From positions 34,145,832 to 34,209,831 of the forward strand of contig NC_081830.1 in the NCBI RefSeq assembly GCF_030867095.1: a stretch of DNA of 64,000 nucleotides, written 5' to 3'. The stretch comes from Alligator mississippiensis. Taxonomy: Eukaryota; Chordata; Crocodylia; Alligatoridae. Under the pieces are notes generated by a model. That model did no database searches. It was not told where the DNA came from and saw only the letters and a list, made by a program, of their open reading frames with translations. Below, one piece after another: positions 32,858 through 45,880 of this stretch (its first letter is position 1; each line of letters begins with the position of its first letter). Made by a program: the position numbers and the translations under genes.

Positions 32858-35400
32858 TAGATTCATAGATTCATAGATGTTAGGGTCGGAAGGGACCTCA
32901 ATAGATCATCGAGTCCGACCCTCTGCATAAGCAGGAAAGAGTGCTGGGTCTAGATGACCCCAGCTAGATGCTCATCTAACCTCCTCTTGAAGACCCCCAG
33001 GGTAAGGGAGAGCACCACCTCCCTTGGGAGCCCGTTCCACACCTTGGCCACTCGAACTGTGAAGAAGTTCCTCCTAATGTCCAATCTAAATCTGCTTTCT
33101 GCTAGCTTGTGGCCATTATTTCTTGTAACCCCTGGGGGCGCCTTGGTGAATAAATACTCACCAATTCCCTTTTGTGCCCCCGTGATGAACTTATAGGCAG
33201 CCACAAGGTCGCCTCTCAACCTTCTCTTGTGGAGGCTGAAAAGATCCAGTTCTCTAGTCTCTCTTCGTAGGGCTTGGTCTGCAGGCCCTTAACCATACGA
33301 GTGGCCCTTCTCTGGACCCTCTCCAGGTTATCCGCATCCCTCTTGAATTGCGGCGCCCAGAATTGCACACAGTACTCCAACTGCGGTCTGGCCAGCGCCC
33401 GATAGAGGGGAAGTATCACCTCCTTGGACCTATTCGTCATGCATCTGCTGATGCACGATAAAGTGCCATTGGCTTTTCTGATGGCTTCGTCACACTGCCG
33501 ACTCATGTTCATCTTGGAGTCCACTCCAAGATGTCCAGATCTGCTTGCAGCTGTTCCCTGCCCTCTGGTGTGTCCACATCTCCCCATAGGTTTGTGTCAT
33601 CTGCAAACTTGGACAGAGTACATTTCACTCCCTCGTCCAAGTCGCTGATGAAGACATTGAAGAGTATCGGTCCAAGGACCGAGCCCTGCGGGACCCCACT
33701 GCCCACACACTTCCAGGTCGAAACCGATCCATCCACCATGACTCTCTGGGTGGGACCCTCCAGCCAATTTGCCACCCACCGGACTGTGTAGTCATCCAAG
33801 TCACAGCCTCTTAACTTGTTCACCAGTATGGGGTGGGATACCGTATCGAAGGCCTTCCTGAAGTCTAAGTATACGACATCCACCCCTCCTCCTGTGTCCA
33901 GGCGTTTCGTAACCTGGTCATAAAAAGAAACTAGATTGGTCAGGCACGATCTGCCTGCCATGAACCCGTGCTGATTTCCCCTCAGCATAATTTGTCCTGC
34001 CGGGCTCTCACAAATGTGAGCCTTGATAATTTTTTCAAAGACTTTGCCAAGGATGGAGGTGAGACTGACAGGTGTATAGTTGCCCGGGTCCTCCTTCCTC
34101 CCCTTTTTGAAAATGGGGATCATGTTTGCCCTTTTCCAGTCCTCCGGGACTTGGCCCGTGTGCCACAAGCTTTCAAATATTCCCGCCAGTGGCTCTGCAA
34201 TGATGTCGGCCAGTGCCTTTAGCACCCTTGGATGGAGCTCATCCGGGCCTGCCGACTTAAAGGCATCCAGTTCTTCCAAATGACTCTGCACCATTTCAGG
34301 GTCTACGCATGGAAGTCTGGCGCCTTGCTGCTGCCTCTCTACAACCCCAGTGAGAGACTTGTCTTGCCCCTCTCTTAGGAACACTGAGGCAAAGAACTCA
34401 TTGAGGAGTTCAGCCTTGTCCCCCCTGTCCGTCACCAATTGTTTCTGCCCATTTAGCAGCGGTCCTATTCCTCCCTGGGCCTTCCTTTTACTCCCTATAT
34501 ATCTAAAAAACAATTTCTTGTTGTCTTTTACTTGGGTTGCCATCCTCAGCTCCATGGTAGCTTTGGCCCGTCTAACTGCCTCCCTACAAGCACGAGCAGA
34601 GGAGGTATATTCGTCTTTGGTGATCTCTCCCTGTTTCCACTTTTTATGTGCTCCCCTTTTGTCCCTTAGGCTGCTCTGGATTTCTCTGGTCAGCCAGGGA
34701 AGCCTCCTGGCCCCTTTCCCTCTTTTGCCTCGCTTGGGGATCGTCTTGCTTTGTGCCCGAAGGATCGTTTCCTTAAGTCACAGCCACCCTTCTCCTATTC
34801 TGCAGTGCGTCCTTGACTAATCGCCTGAGTTAATTGAAATCAGCTTTCCTAAAGTCTAGCACTTTCAACCTGCTAGTTACCTTATCCACTCACCGTCTTA
34901 TGGTGAATTCTATTATTAGGTGATCACTGTCCCCCAGATGGCTACCAATCTGGAGGTCCGCTACCATGTCATCTCCCATTGCCAATACCAGATCCAGTAT
35001 GGCATTCCCCCTAGTGGGACCGTGTACCTCCTGAGTCAGGTGGAGGTCCTGTACACAGGTTAGAAACCTGCGTGAGCAGTGGGACTTTGCTGTCTGTGAC
35101 TCCCAGCAGATGTCCGGGTAGTTTAGGTCCCCCATGACTACCGCCTCTTTAGCTTTTATGGTCTCTGAGATTTGCCTCAGGAGCCCTGAATCTCTTTCTT
35201 CCCCTTGATGTGGGGGTCTGTAGCAGACCCCTACCACCAAATCCCTTTCTCCTTGCCCCCCATGTAGCCTAACCCACAATCCTTCTACTTCCTCATCCTT
35301 GGATTCCGTCTTGATGAGGGTTGATGTATATTGCTCCCTGACATAGAGCGCAACTCCTCCCCTTTTCTTGCTACATGTGAAAGCAAAGATAAAATGACCT
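32858..35400 (-). mobile_element. CR1 LINE, 5'-truncated, endonuclease part plus RT
   Basis: A longer member of the 2273 subfamily, in reverse. The 3' end has ATTCATAG repeats at about 32860-32880. Minus-strand 34890-35400 encodes the C-terminal half of the endonuclease: KRGGVALYVRE, VGVCYRPP, MGDLNYPDICWE, GDSDHLIIEF. Minus-strand 33509-34555 encodes the [51 protein letters not shown] and [10 protein letters not shown]. The 33216-33587 and 32950-33219 parts encode the C-terminus ending HLAGVI. Compared with the 2273 copy, about 160 bases are missing near 33528 (between MNMS-side and DILEW-side sequence). Stops or frameshifts also separate the endonuclease and RT parts (near 34760-34890). The 5' boundary near 35400 is where endonuclease similarity fades. 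It is not active. Confidence 0.92.
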
Positions 35401-36034
35401 TTTTCTCCCTCTTTCAACCTTTTCTGGAGTGGTACACACCTTCTGTTGTAGCATTGCTTCTTACTGTTAGTTACCAAAGTCCATTCAAGATGACTTTCTC
35501 TCACTCACCAAGGGCATTCTAGTCTTTTCTAGGCACCTAGGTGACACAGGTTAACACTATCTCTGAGCATATACAAGCCATTCAGGTGTGCAGGGCTACA
35601 AACACAGGAGTAGTGTGCCAATTGGTGTGTCAGTAGCATTCTGGGGACTGGTTGTCTAGGCATCCGGAAAAAGAATATGCCACCCTAATTGGTTTTGTTG
35701 GCAGCTTTTGACCATGAATGACATGGTTGCTTTTTTTTACCTTTCTGATACGTTTCTGTAGTCAAAGGGCAAATATTTTATTTGAGAATTTATTTGAGAA
35801 CAGTTAATAGGTGAAGCATCTTTCCTAGATCTTCTTAAAACTGCTTCATTTAAAATAATGCAAACAGAACAACTGTTTTTTATTCTTTCATCACCTGGAG
35901 TGTCATGTGTGTTTATTTACTGCTTATATGGGTGATGTGGGAAAGAGGAGGTGCCTGTGGAAGAAATACACTTTGTCCCCACCTTCCAGTCACCAAAATC
36001 TATTTTAAGTATTTAGTACAAAACCCTAGAATGA
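35401..36034. other. Intergenic, no recognisable gene
   Basis: Unique AT-rich sequence between the 5'-truncated CR1 and an older CR1 3' end. Nothing was recognised. Confidence 0.4.
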
Positions 36035-36385
36035 TAAAGGATCATCGGAAAGTAGGGCTGAAAGGGACTTTACAAGGTGATCTAATCCAGCCCAATGCTC
36101 AGGCAAAAATCATATCTGACCAAGCCACGCCAGCCAAGCTTCTTTCTAACCTGTTCTTGAAAACTACCAAGGACGGAGAATCTACAGTTTCTCTAGGTAC
36201 CTTGTTTCAATGCTCGACCATCCTCACAGTCAAACTTCCTCCTAATTTCCAACCTAGATTCCCTCTGCTGCAGCTTGAGGTTATTACTTTTAGTCCTGAT
36301 CCCCATCTCCAACCACTTTGTGGTCATTCTTCAGGTATTTGAAGGTTGTTATCAAATCCCCTTCAGTCTTCTCTTCTCCACAAGA
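36035..36385 (-). mobile_element. Old CR1 3'-end fragment
   Basis: Read in reverse this is the CR1 3' region. On the plus strand AGTAGGGCTGAAAGGGACTTTACAAGGTGATCTAATCCAGCCC matches the CR1 tail theme (AGGGACCTCAA...TCGAGTCCGACCC in the 2273 copy). It is followed by CAACCTAGATTCCCTC, the theme of the ORF2 C-terminus, and TCAAATCCCCTTCAGTCTTCTCTTCT. It is diverged and short. Confidence 0.75.
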
Positions 36386-36454
36386 GAACTCATGTTCAAA
36401 AAATAGGAATGGAAAGCACTTTCAAAGGTTATCTAGGTGATTCTCCCTGTTGTA

Positions 36455-36733
36455 TCAATGGTGCTGTAGCAAGGAAGTTTGGTGCCTGGGGCAAGCCTAA
36501 AGTGGCAGCCCACCCTCGCTCCATACACAGATCCAGGGGACACCCCCCTCCCCCATGCTTGCCTGGGGGTGTACACAGTGGTGGGACCTGCTCCGCCCCA
36601 CCCCTGCTCTCCCACGCCTCCCCAGACAAGCCGCTCGCAGCTCTGCCCTGGCTGGGCAGCATCTGTTGGTGCCCCTTTGCTCTGGCACCTGGGGCAGTTG
36701 CTCTGCTCGCCCCTCCCTTGTTATGGTACTGTG
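36455..36733. mobile_element. Possible GC-rich MITE
   Basis: The left side (GTGCTGTAGCAAGGAAGTTTGGTGCCTGGGGCAA) and the right side (GCACCTGGGGCAGTTGCTC...CCCTTGTTATGGTAC) are imperfect inverted repeats enclosing a GC-rich core. That is the layout of a short DNA transposon. No clean target duplication was found. Confidence 0.45.
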
Positions 36734-36734
36734 T

Positions 36735-37242
36735 ATAAGCTAAAGGCCCCATAGGCCTGATACTCTTCAATGAAGACTTCAGCAGAACTGTGGTGCCACC
36801 GAGCCTCAGCTTCTATCTAGCTTCCCTCCCCTACAATCCCCCAACAACTCTTCTCCTGAGTTCAACCAAGTTTCAACATTTAACCACATTTCCTGCCTTT
36901 CCTCTCCCTTCCTGGAAGGTGGCAATACCTTCCTGGAAGACTTGGTTGGCCTGCCAAAAATATAATAAACAGAAAGTTAGGGCCCTTGCAGATCACTCCT
37001 GGAAGACAATCAAGAACACACATGCCAGGAAAACAGGGTAGCTTGAAGGGGAGTTCAACAATAAGGAGACAAGTAATAGTTATGGATAATGAAGTAGTAA
37101 AATATAGTACATTTGTATGATTATCTATGTGATGACTGCTAAACTGCTAAGTGTTTTTCTTATTTATTGAAGCCTAATTGTTTTTTGTAACTATTCAGTA
37201 TACAACAGACATATAAAAGATGCAACTATAACACTTCTAATG
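36735..37242. other. Intergenic, no recognisable gene
   Basis: Unique sequence, C/T-rich near 36790-36930. Nothing was recognised. Confidence 0.4.
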
Positions 37243-38400
37243 TGTAACCCCCGTGATAGGACCTGAGCTTCAAGGCCAGCCCCTAGCAGCTTCATTTATC
37301 TGGTTTTGCTCCCCAGCTGCCTCTAGCATCCTGCTTCTCATTTATCACGCCTTGGTGTTACTGTAATGACCTAGGGGAGGCTCTCTCTAGGGGCTAGAGT
37401 AGCTTATTTAGCACCCTCCCTTCTGGCTCACTTCTCAGGGCTTCTCCACCCCTAAACTCATTCCTCGGGGTTTGTCATTAATCCAGCTTCATTAGAGTAT
37501 GCTTCCCCTTTAACTCAGCCAAAAGGACTTCTCTGCCTCATCACACCATTGGGTACCTCCAGACCCTAACTGTTGATCCCTGGCTATAGTTGTGCCTTCA
37601 GGGCTTTAATCATGGCCTTCAGCCACCCTCATAGCACACCCATGACTCAGAGGTATCACTTAGTCGTAATTCAGGCTTCATCCTCCCTACCTTTGGTCTA
37701 TTTTTTCTGCTTGAGAGCCTCAACCCTAACTCACTGTTTTTGGACCTCTGCTTCTTGGTCTTAGCCCCTCATATCACTGTCCCTTGTAGGGCTCAAAGCA
37801 ATAGGTACCATCCAAGCACTCCCTAGGGTCTCCAAACCACCACTGTAGCCACAACTCAGTCCTCCAGTCAGAGGACAAACTCCAAAACACAAGCTGCCCA
37901 AATCATGACTCAGATACAAACTCCCCCTTGGGCCACTAACTATTGCAGCACTCTTAAACTCCTAGCCCATGGACCTGGCTGGTTCCAGCAATGTTCTAGG
38001 TAGTTCACTTCCCTCCCGGCAGCTGGCTCTGCCTGCAGATCCTCTCCTTGATGCTTGCAGATTTAGGCGCACTATCTTTGGGAGGCTCCCAGCAGTACCC
38101 CTTCCCTTCTGTGGATCTCAGCCAGTCTGAACCTCTAGCTCCAGGCTCAGGCTTATATGACCCCTTACCCCACCCTCTTCCAGTCCTCTGACCCAGCTCA
38201 CTATTAATAGGGTCCAAGTGATGCTGACTTCCTCCTCAGCAGCCCAGCATTCTGGGTCCTGCAGCCTATTTAACTCTGCTACTTGCTGCTGCCCCTTATA
38301 GCCAGGCTTTCTGCAAGCTGCACTGGTGCTACTAGCTCTATCTGGCTCTGGGGTAGGGGTCAGGTCCCTGTATATTCCCCCTTTACCAGCTGGTTTAACC
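37243..38400 (-). mobile_element. Possible LTR-like repeat, boundaries uncertain
   Basis: A C/T-rich block of even composition, unlike its flanks. It begins TGTAACCCCCGTGATAGG on the plus strand, and the minus strand has a TATA-like CATATAAGCCTGAG near 38160. This resembles an LTR in reverse, but no target duplication or terminal CA could be fixed. Treated as a possible fossil only. Confidence 0.3.
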
Positions 38401-41400
38401 AGTCACCAAATAGCGCTTAAAGATTTTCTAGTTATGTTCCCTGTATTTTTTCTTCAACCTTATTATGTACTCATGTACCACATGCAGTGAGCCAGTAACA
38501 AAGCCCAGCTTTGTGCAGTTGGTGACTAGTCAACTAAGCTCTTCACAACAACACCCCAGGCCTCAAGGCAGTATCAACTCAGTCTATAAGGGAGATACTG
38601 GTCCTCTTTGCACTGGCCACCTTGGAGCTACTGTCACCGTGATGGCGAGTATCCAGATCTGCCTACCCTGTGACCAACCTGTTGGTCAACCTGAAGTGGT
38701 ACAGGGTGCCTCCTCTCCCTTCATTTCACTGACCGTCTCTTCTGTCATCTCCACTTTCATCTTTGATTGTTTGCTTACTGTTTTGTGTTTATGAAAGAGT
38801 AAAGTGTACTGTCTCCAGGTTTTCTCTCCCTGTACCCTCCATTCCCTGCAAATGACATGAAATCGGAAGTAAAAATGGTATACTGTTCCAGATTGGAGAA
38901 CATCAGAGTATTTCATTTCATCACTGTTGAAAACAATTCTGATATTGCATAATAGTTTTTTTTTCTCATTTTGTGCAACAATTTTCAAAATTCTGGGACT
39001 GGTCCAAGCAAAAAAATAATGTTTTTCATTTAAAAAAAAAAAAAAAGTAATGTTAGTAAACTGAAGACTATCCTGTTTAGCAAGCTCTACTACACATCTT
39101 GCATCCTTGGATATAAAAACAGAGGACTAGCAGTACTGGAGGGAGTAGAGGATTTCACCTTGATGTCCAAAATGGACGAGATTGGATCCTTGCCTATTTT
39201 CCCTGTGGTCCTCATTTGGGAAGGTGTTCTTATCCCAAACCTAACTCTCAGGTTGTTGGGAGTCCTTCACCCAACTCCTTCCTCAGCTTGAAGGGGTTCA
39301 AACACACACCTCCCACTCCCCTTTTCCCAAGAGATGCCCTGGAACAGCCATCAATATAATATTCTGGGTGGGGACTCTATGGCCTCTGCCCCCCAAATGT
39401 TTATTCTTTTTACATTAAACAGGCACTGGATAAAATAAACAAATCATTCTTTAACAAGGAAACCCGGGAACCTATTTTATCAGGAAAATTTTCAAAGAAT
39501 TTAAGCATCCAAAGGGGCACACAAGCACCTACAGGGGCTTTGAAGAGTATATAAGTACCACATCCTAAAAGGTACTAATGTAACTCTAAGGGTTAAATTC
39601 TTTCTGTTTAAAAGGGAGTAACAATTGTTGGCACTTATAGAGAGACTGTGATTTAATTCTGCATGTGCAAGCATACAGCTGACACTAAGTATGCTCTGTA
39701 GGGCTTCATTGTGCTCTGTCTGGCCAAGTAGATACACAGTGAATTAGGGTTTCCCAGGTATGCACATAAAGCTGAGTTAGCTCTCTTATTGTATATGGGC
39801 ACAAAATCATGAGTAGAGGATGTTAAATGGGAGAGTAAGAGTAGCAGGGCAGCTCTTCTGAGGTTTTAATCCACTTGCCTGTTGTGCAGAGCATTTGCCC
39901 AAGGAGAGGGAAATTCAGGTTCTAACCCCCCTCACCAGAGGGAATTTTAACATACATCTCCTATTTTCCAAAAAGTCACCAAGTCACAGTAAGGTATTAA
40001 CCAGGCTTCTCTCTAGTTTTCCTTTTGAAGCTGGCCCATTGGCTAGCCAAGAATGGAAGATATGCAGTTGCAGGAGAAAGACAGGTGGAAGTTGTATGGC
40101 TTATTGAGACGGATATTATCTTGTGTGGTAGGAGTCTCTGGTATCCGGGCTGCCACCTTCCCCAGTTCAGCACGAATCTCCCCAGTGATGTTTATTCAGT
40201 GAATGGTAAATGTAAGGTAATGTGATTCAGTGTCAGGAGTAGAGTGGGAGAAGGGCCTTGGTAATGGATAACACATGACCTGGTGTACTTTCCTGGAAAA
40301 TAGAGGTTCAGTTGTCTTTTGGCTAAGAGAACCTAGAACCTGGGTTTCTTACTTCCTAGGCACCTGTCCTCACCAAGAGCCTAATGGGTTAAAATAGTGG
40401 GAGGAGATTCAAAACCACTACAAGTAGATAGCTGTGCACGGTTATTTCTCCCTGATGCAAAACAGAATAAAAATTTGAAACTGTAAGTGCCATAAGCTAT
40501 AATTATACAGCTATTGATATGCCATTTAGGTGAGTAAAAAGAAAAATTGAATTTAGCCCTAAGCCTTCTTTTGCTTACCTTCTAGGTGCCTGGCCTCCTA
40601 CTCAGGATGCACAAATCTATGTTTGGTTCTTAGACTACATCTACATGGTAAATTTAGTTTGCCTGAAAATGGTGATGCTAAGCATGTTGTGCTTCTGTGT
40701 GGACTGCCCCACAAACAAGAAGAAGCACAGCCACATCTAAATTGCACTATAGGTGTGATGGTCAGTATTGGGTAACTGGCCCAAATGCCCATCAGAGATA
40801 ATTAACTTAGCTAATACTGCATAGAAGTGGTTATGCTGATTTCAAGTAAGAAGGCAGGCCACTGGGAACAGCATATTGTGCATGAAGATGCTGCTGCCAG
40901 GCAGGGAAAATTTAGCATGCAGATGTTCTCTATACTTTAAATAGGGTATAAGACTGGCATTCAAACACTCAGTACACAAAATGGGTGGGTGCTTTGGGTA
41001 ATCAGTAGCCAGTGCTGAGGAGCGGTGTGCATCTGATGTCCTGCCTCTTTTCCAGATTTAGACACCTACTTACAGTCCTGATTTAGGCACCTGTGAGAGA
41101 CTGGGAATTATAGCCTGAAATTCCCAAAAGGCACCCAAATTCTATCCCGATACAGGGACAATTGGCTTCCCTTGATGGTGGTCAGGCTTACCTTCTCACA
41201 AACTGTTGAAACAATGACTCATGAAGTTATGGAACTTGGGAAGCTGTGCAATTTTAAAGAGCATTAACCAGTACGTTGTAAGGTGCAATGATGTGTGCTT
41301 GATATAAACACTTCTGTTGTATAAAAAGAGTGAAATAAAAACATGCTCTGGATTTATGATGAATCTTGAACTATGCCTGCTCTCAGCCTGTCTAATCACC

Positions 41401-43363
41401 TAGCAGAGAGTATGACTAAAGATAATACTGACTTTGTACTCACTGAAGAGCTGCTCTGTGTTTATTTGAATTGCCTTGTGGTAGGACTGGACAGGTCCTT
41501 GGAGGAAACCCCAGTCCCAGTTTTGAGTTCTTTCCCAGAGGTAGAGACAGAACCCAGGAGTCCTGAGAGTCTCTCTGTTTTTTAGAGGCCAGTCAGATGG
41601 CTGTTTCTTCCTTTGTGCCCGAAACAGTCCAAGAGGTCAACTTGGTACAAGAAGAGTTTTGTGGTTCATGATAATCATAAACAAAAGGAAAATCTTCATA
41701 CACTTTTTAATTAATTCTCTTGTGACAGAATCGCTAAACCTCCAAAGCAGAGACTTCTTGCATCCTGTCAGTAAATCTCAGGGGACTTTTAGGGGGGGAA
41801 AGAAAAATGGTAATAGTGCCTGCCTTCGTACAGTGGTCACAGAATGAATAAAGGGAGGATTTCTGGGCCCATGTCCTCTTTGGATCCAGGACCACCTCCC
41901 TGTGCCTGGCAGGACAATGAACAGCCCTGACATTTGACTTTCTCTAGGCATCCTTTGTCTTTGGGTAGCAGCATCTCTGAGAACACTGGCCCAGCAGGTT
42001 GTGTGAGGTACTACATTCATCTACAGCACAATGAAACACTCTGGTTAGGCATACTTATTGCAGGGGCATGCTCAGGGGCATCTCTGATAAGGGAAGAGAG
42101 ATATGGTGGGGAAAATTAGAGTAGGTACTTATGAGAGGGAAGGGTCTCTTCTCTGAAGGTCTTTACAAGTACTGGGTGACATTACCAAAGGAGCCTGGGG
42201 GAATAAGGAGAAGAACAGCTTTAAGACCCTTTCCTAAACATAACCATCTAAAAATTTCCTGTGCCACACTGCATCCAAGCCTGGCTTCCTGGATGTTATA
42301 ACCTGAGATGGGCTATAGCCAGAAAGGGAAAAGTAGAAGGAAGGCAGGGCAGTGCCTGTATGTTCACATAATAGGAGAGCGTGACCTGTAACAATAGGAT
42401 CACTCTAACCCTAGTATAAACGTGTAGGGTTTTTACCTTCTCTTAACCAGAAACTCAGGATCATGACCCCATGTTAGAAATGTGGAACTGGGACACAGTG
42501 TTTGGGCTTATCAAAGTTCCCCAGGTGGTTCAGGAACTACAACATTTGCTTTAGTTTACTGAGGACCAGATATATGACTTTATTGTCCTTGTAAAACTTT
42601 AGTTATTTATGGTCACAAAGAAGGTCTGTAGCAAGGCAGAAATTAAAATCAACTCCTTAGCTAAGCTAGATTGTGCCAGGGGCAGCAAGGCAGCCCAGCT
42701 GGGCTGCTTTCCCATCCCCGGCGCTAGATCGCCCATCCTTCCAATCCCAGTTGCAGATCTTTGGGCTCTACAATCAATATGTAGACCCACTGGAAAACAG
42801 TGAGAGAGGTAAGGAATAGAATGGAGACAGTGGTGAGCTGGTAATTGTTTTCTGTATCAATTATTCCTCTTTACTTCCCAGGGCCAGAGGTGACCCTAGA
42901 AATCATCAGAGATAGGACTGATTGGAAAATTTCTGACGAAACCAAATTTCATTAAAAAAATGCTGGTCTGCTCAAGCATGAAATGTTTCCTTTCACTGAA
43001 CCCAAGGCCATGTGTTGAAGGAAGATTGCCTATGCCTAGACTTTTTGGAGGATGAGAACTGGACCTGGGAAGCTGGAGCTTACAGGTTCACTGCCCTTGG
43101 CTGCTGGGTCTGCCCACAGGCAGGGATGTTAAGAGTCCCTTGAGTTTGATGCCAGTTTGGCCAGCTATCTTTCCAAGTCTGCTGAAGCAGTGTTACTTAC
43201 CACTGGGACTGAGGACAATTGCTGAATTCAGCAAACGCAGGAAACTGAAATCTGTCTTCGTACATGTGGAGTCAAAATTGATGTATTAGCAGGAATTAAC
43301 TGTGCTTCCATCTTAACCCTTATAATTTCCATTTCCTTTTTGGGCATGAACTGAAGAGAATAA
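38401..43363. other. Long intergenic stretch, nothing coding recognised
   Basis: About 5 kb of mostly unique sequence. There are an A-run near 39031-39046, possible MIR-type SINE head fragments near 39862-39940 (GCAGAGCATTTGCCCAAGG, CAGGTTCTAACCCC) and, in reverse, near 41540-41570 (GACAGAACCCAGGAGTCCTG). No ORF shows family features. Confidence 0.4.
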
Positions 43364-44339
43364 ATTGAACAACAGAATCCCATCTCCACAATTGTGAAAG
43401 AATTCATCCTCTTGGACCTTACTCAGAATCATGAGCTACAGTATTTTCTCTTTGTAGTCTTCTTTATACTCTATGTGACAACTTGGCTGGGAAACTTCAC
43501 CACCATCATCACAGTAATTTCAGACCACCGGTTCCACAGCCCTATGCACTTTCTGCTGGCCAATTTAGCTTTCCTAGATGTCAGTGACTCCTCAGTCAAT
43601 GCACCCAAATTACTCTCCTGTTTCCCCTTCTGGCGCAAAATCATCTTGTTCAATGAATGCATCTTCCAAATGTTCTTCTTTCACTTCACTGGGGGGACAA
43701 TGGCATTATTCCTGGTGATGATGGCAATTGATCGGTATGTGGCCATCAACAAACCACTGTGATACTCGAATATCATGAGCTGGGAAATGTGTCTGGGGCT
43801 AGTGGCTGAGGCATGGATAGGTGGATTGACTCACTCCCTTATTCAGATTGACCTGATCCTCCAGTTACCATTTTGTGGACCTAATGTCCTGGAGAATTTC
43901 TATTGTGATATCCCTCAAATCATCAAACTGGCCTGCACTGACAACCTATTTGATGGATTTACTGATGGTCTCAAATGGTGGGATGCTTGTTCCAGTAACC
44001 ACCATAGTCTTACTTATTTCATACACTGTCATTTTAGTCAACATAAGAGCTCATGTTATGGATGGGAAGTGCAAAGCCATATCTACTTGCGGAGCCCATG
44101 TCACAGTGATGTGTTTAATATTCATCCCCAGCATTTATGGTTGCCCGTTCAAGCAATTCTCCATGGACAAGTTGGCCTTCGTTGTTTACTTGACAATTAT
44201 CCCCATGCTGATCCCAATGATTTACACATTGAGAAATGCTGAGATGAAAAAGGCCATCAGGAGACTGATGGGCAGAATCCTGCTATCAGTGAAGGAATTA
44301 AATATATCCTTGCTTATTTATGAATCTTTATTGTTGTAA
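43364..44339 (+). pseudogene. Olfactory receptor pseudogene, family 4 (OR4D-like), start lost, one stop, one frameshift
   Basis: The expected start codon is ATT at 43364-43366, aligned to the ATG of 62125: ATT GAA CAA CAG AAT against ATG GAG CAG GTG AAC. The frame then runs through KEFILLDLTQ, TM1 (WLGNFTTII), SPMHFLLANLAFLD, TM3, AIDRYVAINKPL and a TGA at 43760-43762. It continues with YSNIMSWEMCLGLV, TM4 and FCGPNVLENFYCDIPQIIKLACTDN. A one-base frameshift near 43945 moves the rest into another frame: LMDLLMVSNGGML, TM5, CKAISTCGAHVTV, TM6 and TM7 PMLIPMIYTLRNAEMKKAI, to a stop at 44337-44339. TM6-loop 3 lacks a few residues (SIYGCPF for FIYARPF), and the TM7 NPxxY Asn is Ile. Only a few lesions are present, so it died more recently than the 22219 copy. 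Confidence 0.93.
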
Positions 44340-45394
44340 AATTCTTATTTAGTCTTAATTATATATAATTATAATACATAATTACACTTATGTATAATTA
44401 CAGTTTACCATAAGTACAGGGAGTGCGGCTTTATTACATTATCACTGCTCTCTGCTGAAGGTCTATGTGCACATTCTTACCAAAGATGTAGGTACAGGTA
44501 CAGGAGATTCCACTAGAGCTACAGGGCGGTTGCACCACCCCACTCCTTCCACCCCGCCATGGTCAGACCACATCACAGCACTCCTGGGGGCTTTTTGGAG
44601 TCCTCAAAATTAAGACCCCCCACTGCTCTCAGTAGCCCCTCTCCTCGAGCGCAGGCACGTCCCTTCCCCTCCCATTTCCCACATCCTTCTCCAGTAGAGG
44701 TCCCTCTGGGTGCAAGAAGGGGGGAACCTATCAACTGCTGCCATTCTCCCCAGCTGACCTGGGGGTTGAGGGAACCCCAGGGCTGCTCCTGACCCGCTCT
44801 GGCTGTCAGGTTTGGAAAGTAGCATTGCAGAATTCAGGGCTTGGCTGGGAATAGCGGTGATGGTGGCAGGCAGGTCTCCCATTTCAGCATTACTTCTGAA
44901 CTGAAGGGGCTCTCCAGAGGACTGGTAGGAGCAAGGACTATCTAGGAGCTCAGTGCTGCTGCTATCTGCAGTTGAACTGGAGCCAGGGGAAGTTCCAGGA
45001 GTGGTCCTCCTTCTCTCCAGCTGGGGCCTGCAGGAAATGAATGCATGGGATGCTGGGCTGACAGCACTGGCATGGTCAAGTCTTTGCTGACTCCCCCTCC
45101 CCCAAGTTTCCCCCATTGGATGAGAGCTCTAGCTGAATCTGGCATAGTATATGTAAGTCTGCTAAAACACCAAGTTGTATGTCAGGTAAAATGTAGGCAC
45201 TCACTACAGAAGTTACTGCTCAGGATGACATATTACAAGAAGTGGTGCTAGCTATCTGTGCTGGGTGGCTTGTGAAAGAGATACCCAGCCCTTATTATCA
45301 GTTAGGGGAGCATTTTCAGTACTAGATGGCATTTTGTTTAAGGGCTCAAGGCTTAATGTTTCAAGGGTGTTATAGCAAGATGTTATACATAGAA
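44340..45394. other. Intergenic, no recognisable gene
   Basis: An AT-rich near-palindromic patch at 44345-44405 (ATTATATATAATTAT), then a GC-richer block at 44520-45120 with low-complexity Pro/Ser-rich open frames but no family features. Confidence 0.4.
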
Positions 45395-45880
45395 TACACA
45401 GGCTTGTCTATGCATGAAATTAATGTGATGCAACAAACACCAGCATATATTGTGCCACAGCTTATTGCTCCTGGGCACCACTTTTAAACGTGTGTCCAGA
45501 ACTGCAGCACATTGAGCTGGGTTGGAGCAGCCCCAGCTGGCAGAAGGTCCAGGGGGTCAGCCTGCCAGCCTGCAGCTGCTCTAACCTGGCTCAACATGCT
45601 GTAGAGGGGCTAGCTGGGGCATGAAGGTGCTCCAATGTGGGGCTAGCCAGGAGGCAGCCCCTGCACCAGAGCACCCTCATACACTAGCCAGCCCCATCTA
45701 CACTTGCATTGCTGCACACTAACGAACTCCACTGTAGGGCAGTACTTGTGTTTGCAAGTACTAATCTACAGCAGACTTTATTAGTTTCCTGTGACCTAAT
45801 ACAGCTACATGTGAAGATGTAGACACTTTACTGCAGAGCTGATTAGGCATCTCCACAGTACACATCTTATGTAGATGCAT
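45395..45880. mobile_element. MITE-like fold-back repeat (family shared with 60168)
   Basis: The left side (CTTGTCTATGCATGAAATTAATG) and the right side, reversed (CATCTACATAAGATGTGTACTG), face each other around a GC-rich core. The right part (TTTATTAGTTTCCTGTGACCTAATAC, GCAGAGCTGATTAGGCATCTC) is homologous to 61060-61150 of the second copy. There is no coding capacity. The superfamily is unresolved. Confidence 0.5.

Noticed and set aside
33509-34555. 348-codon ORF as a possible host gene
   Set aside because: It is CR1 reverse transcriptase with LINE motifs and a CR1 3' end.
37243-38400. Complete LTR with target duplication
   Set aside because: No matching flanks were found at the apparent ends; listed only as a low-confidence LTR-like repeat.
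44610-45116. 168-codon minus-strand ORF
   Set aside because: Ser/Pro/Arg-rich low-complexity frame with no recognised motif and no transcript structure.
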